From NCBI GenBank assembly GCA_030916575.1, contig JAUPWJ010000077.1, positions 1-22,550 of the forward strand: a stretch of 22,550 nt of DNA, in the 5' to 3' direction. The DNA comes from Patescibacteria group bacterium. GTDB taxonomy: Bacteria > Patescibacteriota > Minisyncoccia > Phycocordibacterales > UBA9973. This document shows positions 16,085-22,427 of the stretch, piece after piece (the stretch's first letter is position 1; each line of letters opens with the position of its first letter). The notes beneath the pieces were generated by a model. The model was not told the origin of the DNA and did not search any database. It saw only the letters and a program-made list of their open reading frames with translations. A program made the translations under genes and the position numbers.

Positions 16085-16636
16085 TTAATTCACAGTGGCA
16101 CCAGATGGAGGAGTTGTTGTTTTGACTGGAGTTACTGGATTTACTGGAGTTGTAGGTTTAATTGGAGTCACCGGTGTAGTACTTACTCCACTTCCTGTAC
16201 CACTTGGTGTTGTTGTATTTGTAGTAGTTGTTGTAGTGCCAGTAGTAACAGGGGTAGTTGGTATAACTGGAGCGGATGGTGTAGGTGTAGCTCCAAAACC
16301 AATAGGAGCAAATGGATTTGGTCTGCCCTCTTTCTCATCTTGAGTAATCACTACATCTGGATCTTTCAAAGATGAAAATACTATACCTGCGAATATCGCA
16401 TCATCTAATTGTAAGCTTTTAATACTTAAAAGTTCAGCCAAAAATTCTTGAGCGATTTCGGAATTCTCATCTGGCAATGTCGCAGAAAAAGCATCAATAG
16501 CTCTTTCTTCTTCAGTGGTTGTTGATACTATAAAACTTTCTTCCTCAGGTTTTTTATTGAAAAGGACAATATAAAGAACTACTAACACTAGTCCTATACC
16601 TACAAATATTATTATGTTTTTTATTTTTGGTGACAT
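16085..16636 (-). CDS. Membrane-anchored Thr/Pro-rich protein, PilP-like by position
   Basis: This 183-residue protein has a short N-terminus, one membrane helix (about 7-26), an acidic helical segment (about 40-95), then GRPNPFAPIG (104-113). That resembles the (R)xPF motif of PilP/GspC-type periplasmic linkers. From about 117 to the end it is a low-complexity tail of Thr, Pro, Val, Gly and Ser. The gene lies between pilO and pilB, where pilP often sits in other pilus operons. The tail could span the cell wall or carry glycans, as Thr/Pro-rich linkers often do. The PilP assignment rests on position and one short motif, so it is tentative. There is no lipobox. Confidence 0.6.
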   Translation of the reverse strand: MSPKIKNIIIFVGIGLVLVVLYIVLFNKKPEEESFIVSTTTEEERAIDAFSATLPDENSEIAQEFLAELLSIKSLQLDDAIFAGIVFSSLKDPDVVITQDEKEGRPNPFAPIGFGATPTPSAPVIPTTPVTTGTTTTTTNTTTPSGTGSGVSTTPVTPIKPTTPVNPVTPVKTTTPPSGATVN

Positions 16637-16637
16637 T

Positions 16638-17234
16638 TTAATTTTTCATCCAATAAGTTTTAACCTTAAAACCATATTTATAAACATCTACAGGTGTATT
16701 TACTCCGGCTCCTGTTATAGAAGAAAACTGAATTGAAGATATATCAACAATTCGAAGATTGCTCTCAAGGTCTCTAAGTAAATTTAAAAAGTTAGTATAA
16801 GAACCTTCAGTAGAAAATTCTAAATCCCAAGTACCGTAATCAGTCTGTGCGGGTGTATTTGTGTCACTACCCTGGAAAACTTCAATCGGCTGTTTATCTT
16901 CTTCTGTTTTCTTTATTGTGTCATATTTAACATCACGCAAAACCATACCATATGGAGATGCTAATTTTTCTACTTCTAAAATCAATCTTATATTATCAAC
17001 ATTGTCAGGTAAAAGCTTCTCTAATTTGGCTAAATTATTTGGATCAATAGAATTATATTTTTTAGTTAGTTTTTCTCTCTCTACATCAAGAGATTTAGAA
17101 TTATCCAACGCTTTATCATAAGAAAGAACCTGCCCCTTAAGCGTAGATATCTCTCCCATTGTAGGACTTACAAAAACCACAAAACCTGTGATTGAGAGAC
17201 CTATTAAAATCATTGGAAGTATAAATCTTAACAT
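16638..17234 (-). CDS. pilO: Type IV pilus alignment protein PilO
   Basis: The 198 residues comprise a single N-terminal membrane helix (about 4-25), a coiled-coil region (about 30-75, rich in Lys, Leu, Asp), and a ferredoxin-like alpha/beta domain. The elements LPDNVDNIRLILEVEKLA and YTNFLNLLRDLESNLRIV are typical of PilO (family length about 200). PilO pairs with PilN to link the cytoplasmic PilM ring with the pilus machinery. It starts 3 bases after pilN and ends one base before the next gene, consistent with translational coupling. Position between pilN and the pilP-like gene supports the call. Confidence 0.87.
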   Translation of the reverse strand: MLRFILPMILIGLSITGFVVFVSPTMGEISTLKGQVLSYDKALDNSKSLDVEREKLTKKYNSIDPNNLAKLEKLLPDNVDNIRLILEVEKLASPYGMVLRDVKYDTIKKTEEDKQPIEVFQGSDTNTPAQTDYGTWDLEFSTEGSYTNFLNLLRDLESNLRIVDISSIQFSSITGAGVNTPVDVYKYGFKVKTYWMKN

Positions 17235-17237
17235 ATA

Positions 17238-17879
17238 TTAATTTTGCAATTGTATATTTTGTAAAGCTTCAGCTGTTGAAGGCACGACATCTGCTTGCAA
17301 CATTTGTTTATAATCTACAAAGTCAGCATCCACCAAAAATTCTAAGTCAAAAAGAACACTGCCTTTATCATCTAAAGACAAATTGGAAAAGATTGGGTCA
17401 ATCAAAGATTCGTTTTTTAGAAATAAATCTGACTGCAAAGCTATTTGCCTATAACCCGTAGTTGTACCTGAAAGTTTTACAGCAATTTTATTAGTCTTTT
17501 CTTTTGATAATTCATAACTAAATTTTGTAAAACGAACTTTTGGTAATGTTAAGGATTGTAATGCTTTAAAAATAGAAGTCACCGCTATGAGTTTGGACAA
17601 AATATCACTTGAAGCTCTAAGTCTTTTATCTAGAATTTTTAATCTAGGAATTTGTGTCTCTTCTAAGCGGCCACGTGCCAACAATAATTCACTAGCCTTT
17701 TTATCAATAGTATCTGTTAAAGACTTTTTATAGAAATAAAGTCCACCAGCAGTTACAACCATAGCTATAAAAAATAAAACAGAGATAATAGTCAAAAGAC
17801 CGACCGGTTGTTTGACTACGGCTGTATCTTTTACTATTGGTTTCTTTGGTATAAATGATGTTTGAAAATTTTGATCCAT
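17238..17879 (-). CDS. pilN: Type IV pilus alignment protein PilN-like
   Basis: This 213-residue bitopic protein has a cytoplasmic N-terminus of about 26 residues with basic and Pro residues (FIPKKPIVKD), a membrane helix (27-50), a coiled coil (about 55-90) and a C-terminal domain with LSGTTTGYRQIALQSDLFLK, typical of the PilN/GspL fold. In other systems the PilN N-terminus docks into PilM. If PilM is really broken here, this contact is in question. It lies 51 bases after the pilM reading frame, the largest gap within the pilMNO-pilC run, and has its own good ribosome-binding site. Confidence 0.82.
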   Translation of the reverse strand: MDQNFQTSFIPKKPIVKDTAVVKQPVGLLTIISVLFFIAMVVTAGGLYFYKKSLTDTIDKKASELLLARGRLEETQIPRLKILDKRLRASSDILSKLIAVTSIFKALQSLTLPKVRFTKFSYELSKEKTNKIAVKLSGTTTGYRQIALQSDLFLKNESLIDPIFSNLSLDDKGSVLFDLEFLVDADFVDYKQMLQADVVPSTAEALQNIQLQN

Positions 17880-17890
17880 TTTCTTTTTTA

Positions 17891-17905
17891 CTCTCCTATA
17901 TTATA
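17891..17905 (-). promoter_or_regulatory. Ribosome-binding site and possible internal promoter before pilN
   Basis: The minus strand carries TGTTATAAT (TGn-extended -10; the TATAAT is 17900-17905) directly followed by AGGAGAG (17891-17897), 11 bases from the pilN ATG. AGGAGAG is one of the best Shine-Dalgarno matches in the window. The two elements are so close that a start at the usual distance from the -10 would fall inside the Shine-Dalgarno, so they may not be used together. Confidence 0.35.
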
Positions 17906-17930
17906 ACAAAAAACAAAAATTAAATACAAA

Positions 17931-18266
17931 TTATTGCAACTTTCTTAGAGCTAATCCTATGGCTACTGCAAATTCAGGGCCTGTGGTATCTAAAACTTTA
18001 CTCAAAAATGCTGGTGCACCGACTTTCGCAAATGGATGACCGACTTCTATCTCAGCTCGAAAATTACTTGTAGCCACTTCAGTCAAACCTTTTAAAAGAC
18101 AGCCACCACCAGTAAGTATAACTTTACTTATAGTCCGATTATACTTCTTCTCATAACCTAATAATACATTATTTGTTTCTCCAAAGATATAGTCCACGTG
18201 GGTTTTTATAATGTCAGCAAGTTCTTTTTCAGCTGGATTACCATAAAGACCGAATTCTTTTTTCAT
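17931..18266 (-). CDS. pilM: PilM C-terminal part (after the in-frame stop)
   Basis: These 111 residues, beginning MKKEFGLYG, continue the PilM actin-like fold in the same reading frame as the upstream part. LTGGGCLLKGL is the conserved nucleotide-binding (adenosine) motif of the PilM/FtsA fold, and the end VAIGLALRKL is the family C-terminus. The frame joins the N-terminal part through TAA then GAA, so a single base change would make one 376-residue PilM. The ATG lies 3 bases after the stop, a spacing like that of true gene junctions in this operon, so coupled reinitiation could produce it as a separate chain. No clear ribosome-binding site precedes it. Confidence 0.8.
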   Translation of the reverse strand: MKKEFGLYGNPAEKELADIIKTHVDYIFGETNNVLLGYEKKYNRTISKVILTGGGCLLKGLTEVATSNFRAEIEVGHPFAKVGAPAFLSKVLDTTGPEFAVAIGLALRKLQ

Positions 18267-18269
18267 TTC

Positions 18270-18272
18270 TTA
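18270..18272 (-). other. In-frame TAA inside pilM
   Basis: The codons read GCT AAA GCT TAA GAA ATG AAA AAA GAA TTC. CAA, GAA or AAA in place of TAA would restore a normal PilM helix (AKAxEMKKEFG). No other disruption is visible in the 376-codon frame from 19061 to 17931. Confidence 0.9.
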
Positions 18273-19061
18273 AGCTTTAGCAAAAGGAATACTCAAAGAT
18301 TTAGAAATTGAGTCTGAAATATCTGCTCCTCCCCTATTTATAGTGTGAAAACCTTTGACCATACCAAATTCAACTAAAGAAATTTTAGTACGTGATGCTC
18401 CAAAATCTATTAATAAAACCAAAGATAATTCGTGCTCAAAACATGCTCTAATAGATGAAAAGATTTCAACTTCAAAAAAATCAGCAGTAATATGTGTTTC
18501 TGAAACAACTGAACGTAAATTTGAAATTGCATCATTTTGTATAGCTACTACCAATACTTCCATTTTATCATTAGAAGGAGCGGAAAGTTCTGGGGTATTG
18601 GCTTCTTCATAAGAAAGCTCTTTTTTAGGTAAAACAAAATAATCTAATGAAACTTCAGTAATAGGAACTGGGATATATTTGCGAGCTTCAGTAGAAACAA
18701 TAGAAGTCATCTCACTCTCTTTTACTTGTAAAGGTAATTCTATAGTAAAAATCAAACTAGACTGCACAGGTATAGCAAGTGCAGATGATACAGATGATAC
18801 TCCAGCTTGTTTCAAAACTTCTTTTAGAGCTTCAATTATTTTATCTCGAGTTAAATTTGTGACTCGTCCAGCTTCACCTCCTTCTGCATAGGGCCCAAGT
18901 GATATTGAGCCATATGTCTCAAGCATGGCCTTACCTCCTTTCTTTTTTATCTCCACAACTTTAATCGCCGAAGAACCAATGTCTATGCCTACAGCAGTAT
19001 CATTGGCACCCGCTCCTCCAACATGAAAATTTGAAAAAATATCTTTAAATGGATTACTCAT
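18270..19061 (-). CDS. pilM: PilM N-terminal part, ends at an in-frame TAA
   Basis: PilM is a cytoplasmic actin-like ATP-binding protein that binds the PilN N-terminus. This 263-residue part has the phosphate-1 motif VGIDIGSSAIKVVEI (about 24-38), STEARKYIPVPITEVSLDY, typical of PilM, and the phosphate-2 motif LLIDFGASRTKISLVE. It stops after SISKSLSIPFAKA, exactly where family members continue into a helix of the type EE-x-KK-x-x-G-L, which is found intact just downstream. PilM is usually about 350 residues, so this is about 70 percent of it. It is the first gene of the operon, with only 38 bases to the divergent comF. Confidence 0.88.
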   Translation of the reverse strand: MSNPFKDIFSNFHVGGAGANDTAVGIDIGSSAIKVVEIKKKGGKAMLETYGSISLGPYAEGGEAGRVTNLTRDKIIEALKEVLKQAGVSSVSSALAIPVQSSLIFTIELPLQVKESEMTSIVSTEARKYIPVPITEVSLDYFVLPKKELSYEEANTPELSAPSNDKMEVLVVAIQNDAISNLRSVVSETHITADFFEVEIFSSIRACFEHELSLVLLIDFGASRTKISLVEFGMVKGFHTINRGGADISDSISKSLSIPFAKA

Positions 19062-19099
19062 TTCTATTTTGGTAAAATACCTTTATAAGTATATCATAT
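19062..19099. promoter_or_regulatory. 38-base divergent spacer between pilM and comF
   Basis: This spacer must hold or border the start signals for the whole pilus operon (leftward) and for comF (rightward). On the plus strand TATAAG (19084-19089) lies 10 bases before the comF ATG, implying an almost leaderless transcript. On the minus strand TATACT (19088-19093) is a possible -10 for pilM. The two would overlap, so they may compete. Neither has a convincing -35. Confidence 0.35.
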
Positions 19100-19744
19100 A
19101 TGAACTTGCTAAACACCATATTAGATATAGTTTTTCCTGTGAATTGCGTGTCCTGCAATAAAAATGGTGAAATTCTGTGTTTAGAGTGTATTTCTCTATT
19201 TCCTAAAGCAGAAAGAGAATGTGAAGAATGGATATACCCTCTTTATGATTACAGACACCCACCTGTAAAAAAGTTGATTTGGCAATTAAAATACAATAAA
19301 AAAAGAAGGTTAGCTGAAGTATTGGGGCAATTAATGTATGAAAATATAGTTTTAGAGTTGTCTGATTTAAGTATTTTAGAGAATTTCAGAGAACCTCTCA
19401 TTGTCCCTATTCCCTTGTCTTATGAAAGATTAAAAGAAAGAGGCTATAACCAAGCATTGCTCCTATGCGAGAACATAGAAAAAATAAATAAAGATTTAAA
19501 AGTCTCAAAAAATGTATTAACAAAAATAAAAGAAACAGAACATCAAGCAAATATTAAAGATAGGTCAGAAAGGTTAAAAAATTTAATTGGAACATTTACT
19601 GTAAAAAATGAAAATTTAATTCAAAAAAGAAATATCATATTGATAGATGATGTCACTACCACAGGGGCTACTTTAAATGAAGCCAAGAAAACCTTAAAAC
19701 AAGCTGGTGCTAAAAAAATAATTGCTTTCACAATAGCGCATTAG
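19100..19744 (+). CDS. comF: ComF family protein (competence, phosphoribosyltransferase fold)
   Basis: The 214 residues match ComF. The N-terminal four-Cys zinc finger is Cys16, Cys19, Cys27 and Cys30. Next come LIWQLKYNKKRRLAEVLG (about 59-76), VPIPLSYERLKERGYNQA (about 102-119), a family hallmark, and the PRPP-binding loop IILIDDVTTTGAT (179-191). ComF proteins are needed for natural transformation in Bacillus and Haemophilus, probably at the ssDNA import or processing stage. Divergence from the pilus operon across 38 bases supports a DNA-uptake role for the pilus. Its stop is TAG, the only non-TAA stop in the window. The next gene begins 31 bases later. Confidence 0.93.
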   Translation: MNLLNTILDIVFPVNCVSCNKNGEILCLECISLFPKAERECEEWIYPLYDYRHPPVKKLIWQLKYNKKRRLAEVLGQLMYENIVLELSDLSILENFREPLIVPIPLSYERLKERGYNQALLLCENIEKINKDLKVSKNVLTKIKETEHQANIKDRSERLKNLIGTFTVKNENLIQKRNIILIDDVTTTGATLNEAKKTLKQAGAKKIIAFTIAH

Positions 19745-19775
19745 AAAATTATTATAAAAATGTTATTATAGATTC

Positions 19776-20960
19776 ATGAGAAATTGTAAAGATTGTGAGC
19801 CAGCTCAAGAAATTCATTTTATAGCTTATATGTCAGTAGTCTTAGGTGCTATCAACCAGCCGTTTTTTGATTTCATGGAAATGATTTTCAAAAATACAGC
19901 TGAAGCTATTTCTAGAAAAGTATCCGTCCCATTCTTTAAATTAATGATATTTTTAAAACTCGGCAGATTCTCTGAAAAACCAGATGAAAAGGATACATGG
20001 CGCACAAAATGTTTCTGGGAAGAAGCAAATAGGCGGGGTATTAAAATGCGGGAATTTCATTTAGGACCAATACGAGACCTTTTCGTAGCAGAATTTAAAG
20101 GACAAACAATTACTTTTGATGGTTTACCTCGCCCAGATACTAGCGAGTCCCCCGCACTTAAATGGATGGATAATAAAGGAATAATGAAAACTAAATTTAA
20201 AAAGGAGGGTTTGCCTGTAGCTCCTGGTGGCATAGCTTTTACTTTTCATAAAGCAAAAAAAATATTTAATGAAATTCAAAAACCAATTATAACTAAACCA
20301 AACATTGGTTCTAGGAGTCGTCATACAATGATACATATCAATACTTTGGAGGATTTAAAAATTGGTTTTTATAAAGCAAAACAACTTTCTCCATATGTAG
20401 TGGTAGAAGAAGAGCTCCGAGGATTTTTATTTAGAGGTGCTCTAATAAATGGAAAATTAATTGCGGTTATGAAACGAGACCAGCCTGAAGTATATGGTGA
20501 TGGTATACATACCGTAGAACAATTACTAAACAAAGAAAACGAAAGACCAGAGCGAGGTGGTCCACTTTTTCATAAAATAACTATTGACCATGAAGCTGAG
20601 GTAGAGTTAAAAAGACAAAATGTAAAGATGAGTGACATTCCAGAAAAAGGAAAAATCATAACATTTTCTCAAAAGACTAGCCGAGGTTGCGGAGGGACTA
20701 CGACAGATGTCACAGATATAATACACAAAGATAATATTGAAATGTTAGAACATGTGGGAAGATTCTTAAAAGACCCATTAGTGGGTGTGGACTTCATAAT
20801 TGAAGATATTTCAAAATCTTGGAAGGAAGAACAACATTCGGGAATAATTGAATGTAATAGTCTTCCTTTTATTGACCTACACCATTACCCTCTTTTCGGT
20901 AAACCTAGAAATGTTGCCGGAGCACTTTGGGACATGGTAATTCCAGAAAGTAAAATTTAA
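19776..20960 (+). CDS. Stand-alone ATP-grasp ligase, cyanophycin-synthetase-like domain
   Basis: This 394-residue protein has an ATP-grasp fold from about residue 130. It has ITKPNIGSRSRHTMIHI (Lys174, ATP-binding strand and glycine loop), VVVEEELRGFLFRGALING (about 208-226), GDGIHTVEQLLNKEN (241-255), GVDFIIEDI (337-345) and GIIECNSLP (356-364, metal and phosphate contacts), then GKPRNVAGALWDMV. These match the ATP-grasp part of cyanophycin synthetase and GshAB-like ligases. The Mur-ligase half of cyanophycin synthetase is absent. The N-terminus has a CKDC pair and an unassigned domain of about 120 residues. It should join a carboxylate to an amine using ATP; the substrates are unknown. It may be co-transcribed with comF. 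It ends one base from the convergent gene's stop. Confidence 0.82.
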   Translation: MRNCKDCEPAQEIHFIAYMSVVLGAINQPFFDFMEMIFKNTAEAISRKVSVPFFKLMIFLKLGRFSEKPDEKDTWRTKCFWEEANRRGIKMREFHLGPIRDLFVAEFKGQTITFDGLPRPDTSESPALKWMDNKGIMKTKFKKEGLPVAPGGIAFTFHKAKKIFNEIQKPIITKPNIGSRSRHTMIHINTLEDLKIGFYKAKQLSPYVVVEEELRGFLFRGALINGKLIAVMKRDQPEVYGDGIHTVEQLLNKENERPERGGPLFHKITIDHEAEVELKRQNVKMSDIPEKGKIITFSQKTSRGCGGTTTDVTDIIHKDNIEMLEHVGRFLKDPLVGVDFIIEDISKSWKEEQHSGIIECNSLPFIDLHHYPLFGKPRNVAGALWDMVIPESKI

Positions 20961-20961
20961 T

Positions 20962-21459
20962 TTATCCTTTACTTTCTATTGTAACTTCGGAATCCGGATT
21001 AAAAGAATTCGGGTCCATTACAAGGTTGGAAACATATTTTTTTTGAATTACAAAATCTCCTAAGAATTTCAAAAAGTCCTCTTTGGCCTCCTTTTCTCCA
21101 TGCTCAGTCAAATGATCTATTGGATGTCCCTCCGGAGTATATTCAAAATGTCCACGAATTTCTCCATCTTCAAAAACTCTCAAATGATACTGGTCATTAA
21201 AATCTGCCAATTTCCTCCAGCTCAGTATCTGTCCACTATCTTTCCAAGCCACGAAGTGATTCCCGAAACCCCACTTTGTATGCAAATACAATTTTAAATC
21301 TTCTACATTTTTACCTGGAGCAAGCCAACCGATATGATACCTCTGTCTTTCTACGTCATGGTGAATAATTTTATATTTAAGCAGAAAATTCTGCAAAGCC
21401 AAAAAATGCTTGTAGATAACTCTCCAAATCTTCATTTTTAATTTATCCATAAAACTCAT
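20962..21459 (-). CDS. Unrecognised protein of about 165 residues
   Basis: I do not recognise this protein. It has a basic, aromatic N-terminal segment (about 1-35, with KIWRVIYKHFLALQNFLLK) that may be an amphipathic helix, then a soluble, aromatic-rich region with many Trp, His and Tyr (WLAPGKNVEDLKLYLHTKWG, WKDSGQILSWRKL, HFEYTPEGHPIDH). An acidic helix and a polar tail follow. I chose the ATG at 21459; the frame is open to a TTG at 21477. TATATT just upstream suggests a short-leader transcript. Coding bias and an uninterrupted frame support a real gene. Its stop is one base from the stop of the ATP-grasp gene, with no terminator between them. Confidence 0.65.
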   Translation of the reverse strand: MSFMDKLKMKIWRVIYKHFLALQNFLLKYKIIHHDVERQRYHIGWLAPGKNVEDLKLYLHTKWGFGNHFVAWKDSGQILSWRKLADFNDQYHLRVFEDGEIRGHFEYTPEGHPIDHLTEHGEKEAKEDFLKFLGDFVIQKKYVSNLVMDPNSFNPDSEVTIESKG

Positions 21460-21533
21460 AAGATAAATATAGCACAAAACAAAAAAGCGGGCAGTTTGGT
21501 ATGCAGTTGGAGCCGGGTTAACAAAAGAAACTC

Positions 21534-22115
21534 TTAGCGAAGATTAAAGATATGACTCTTCCTATCATTTTCATAATTTAATCTTAGTAAATTTCGTTGC
21601 TGATAATCTTTTATATAGTTGGAACCAAATTGCTTGGTCGGGCTATTTTGAGAATCTATGTTAAGTATGTTAACTGCTCCAAATGCTATAAGAAATGCCA
21701 TCCCAAAAAAAATACAAGAAAAAACAAAAAAAGTTATACGATTTGCCCACCTTGTCATTAGATTTACTTTTGGATCTCTTGATTCCACCATATTCCAAAA
21801 TGGCTCAAATCCCTCTTTTCTGTAATTATTTAACTCAATCACACCCCTGTCTGACCGTTTGGCAGATAAATAATGAACTATTACATTTCCACATATTGCA
21901 CTAAAAAAGAAAACCCACGCAAAAATTAAAAGCCATGGATACTTAGGGGTAGTTTTTAAATACCCAATAAAGCTTATTGAGGCAACAAAAGTTCCAGAAG
22001 ATATTATAAAAATAATATTATTAACATGTTTGACAGCCGTATTAGAGACATCTCTATACATTCGTATATTATCTAAGCTCAATGTGTCTATTTCTTTGAA
22101 TTTTTCTGGTGTCAT
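21534..22115 (-). CDS. Predicted membrane protein with three transmembrane helices
   Basis: I do not recognise the family. The 193 residues have a polar N-terminal helix (TPEKFKEIDTLSLDNIRMYRD), then hydrophobic segments at about 34-53, 61-83 and 127-150. Between the second and third is a charged loop of about 40 residues, and the C-terminal tail is polar (about 155-193). The N-terminal helix plus two closely paired helices recalls small membrane sensors or effectors, but that is only resemblance. It lies 56 bases upstream of the 165-residue gene on the same strand, so the two might be co-transcribed. TATAAT-like sequences lie 15-40 bases before the ATG. Confidence 0.65.
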   Translation of the reverse strand: MTPEKFKEIDTLSLDNIRMYRDVSNTAVKHVNNIIFIISSGTFVASISFIGYLKTTPKYPWLLIFAWVFFFSAICGNVIVHYLSAKRSDRGVIELNNYRKEGFEPFWNMVESRDPKVNLMTRWANRITFFVFSCIFFGMAFLIAFGAVNILNIDSQNSPTKQFGSNYIKDYQQRNLLRLNYENDRKSHIFNLR

Positions 22116-22247
22116 GTTTGTGTAATATAATATTTTCTTTTTGATTATATATATTACTATTATTTTTAAACTCTGCGGTATTCATTGTACAAAATTCGAA
22201 CCTTTTTTGAAAGCAATCCTGATGAAGAAATCTGAAACAATGCGGAT

Positions 22248-22295
22248 GAAGTTTTGCGGAAACAATTTTCTGGGGAAAGGATTCCGCAAAACTTC
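22248..22295 (+). other. 14-base-pair intergenic stem-loop followed by a T tract
   Basis: The arms GAAGTTTTGCGGAA (22248-22261) and its exact complement (22282-22295) flank a 20-base loop. On the plus strand GGCTGATTC and seven Ts follow within 10 bases, so the layout is terminator-like in the plus direction. No plus-strand gene lies upstream, since the genes on both sides are on the minus strand. Confidence 0.6.
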
Positions 22296-22326
22296 GGCTG
22301 ATTCTTTTTTTCTGATTTCTGATGTC

Positions 22327-22369
22327 GCAAGCGGAGGAGGAGGGGTCTGGGGAGGAATCCTCCGCTTGC
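22327..22369 (+). other. 12-base-pair GC-rich stem-loop with G-rich loop and T tract
   Basis: The arms GCAAGCGGAGGA (22327-22338) and TCCTCCGCTTGC (22358-22369) flank a 19-base, nearly all-purine loop containing GGGG-TCT-GGGG. On the plus strand TCCTCTTTTTGTTTT follows directly, a good intrinsic-terminator layout. Beyond the two stem-loops, the stretch 22116-22427 holds no gene I can support. The hairpin could instead mark the 3' end of the ABC-ATPase transcript on the minus strand, but there is no T tract in that direction. Confidence 0.55.
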
Positions 22370-22427
22370 TCCTCTTTTTGTTTTGGCAAAATTCGGGCGG
22401 GCAAAATAAAACTACTTAAAAATTCAT

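Noticed and set aside
16095..16260. DNA tandem repeat or CRISPR-like region
   Set aside because: The repetitive look comes from Thr/Pro codons of the PilP-position protein's low-complexity tail. There are no uniform repeats or spacers.
11004..19061. Reassignment of TAA to a sense codon (e.g. Gln)
   Set aside because: TAA ends 22 of the 23 genes here, including pilinJ, pilC, pilB and ligA themselves, with normal family C-termini. Only two in-frame TAA codons are seen.
22069..22419. Frames of about 90-110 residues on both strands through the stem-loop region
   Set aside because: They read through the two stem-loops, overlap each other and the membrane-protein start, and have low-complexity translations.
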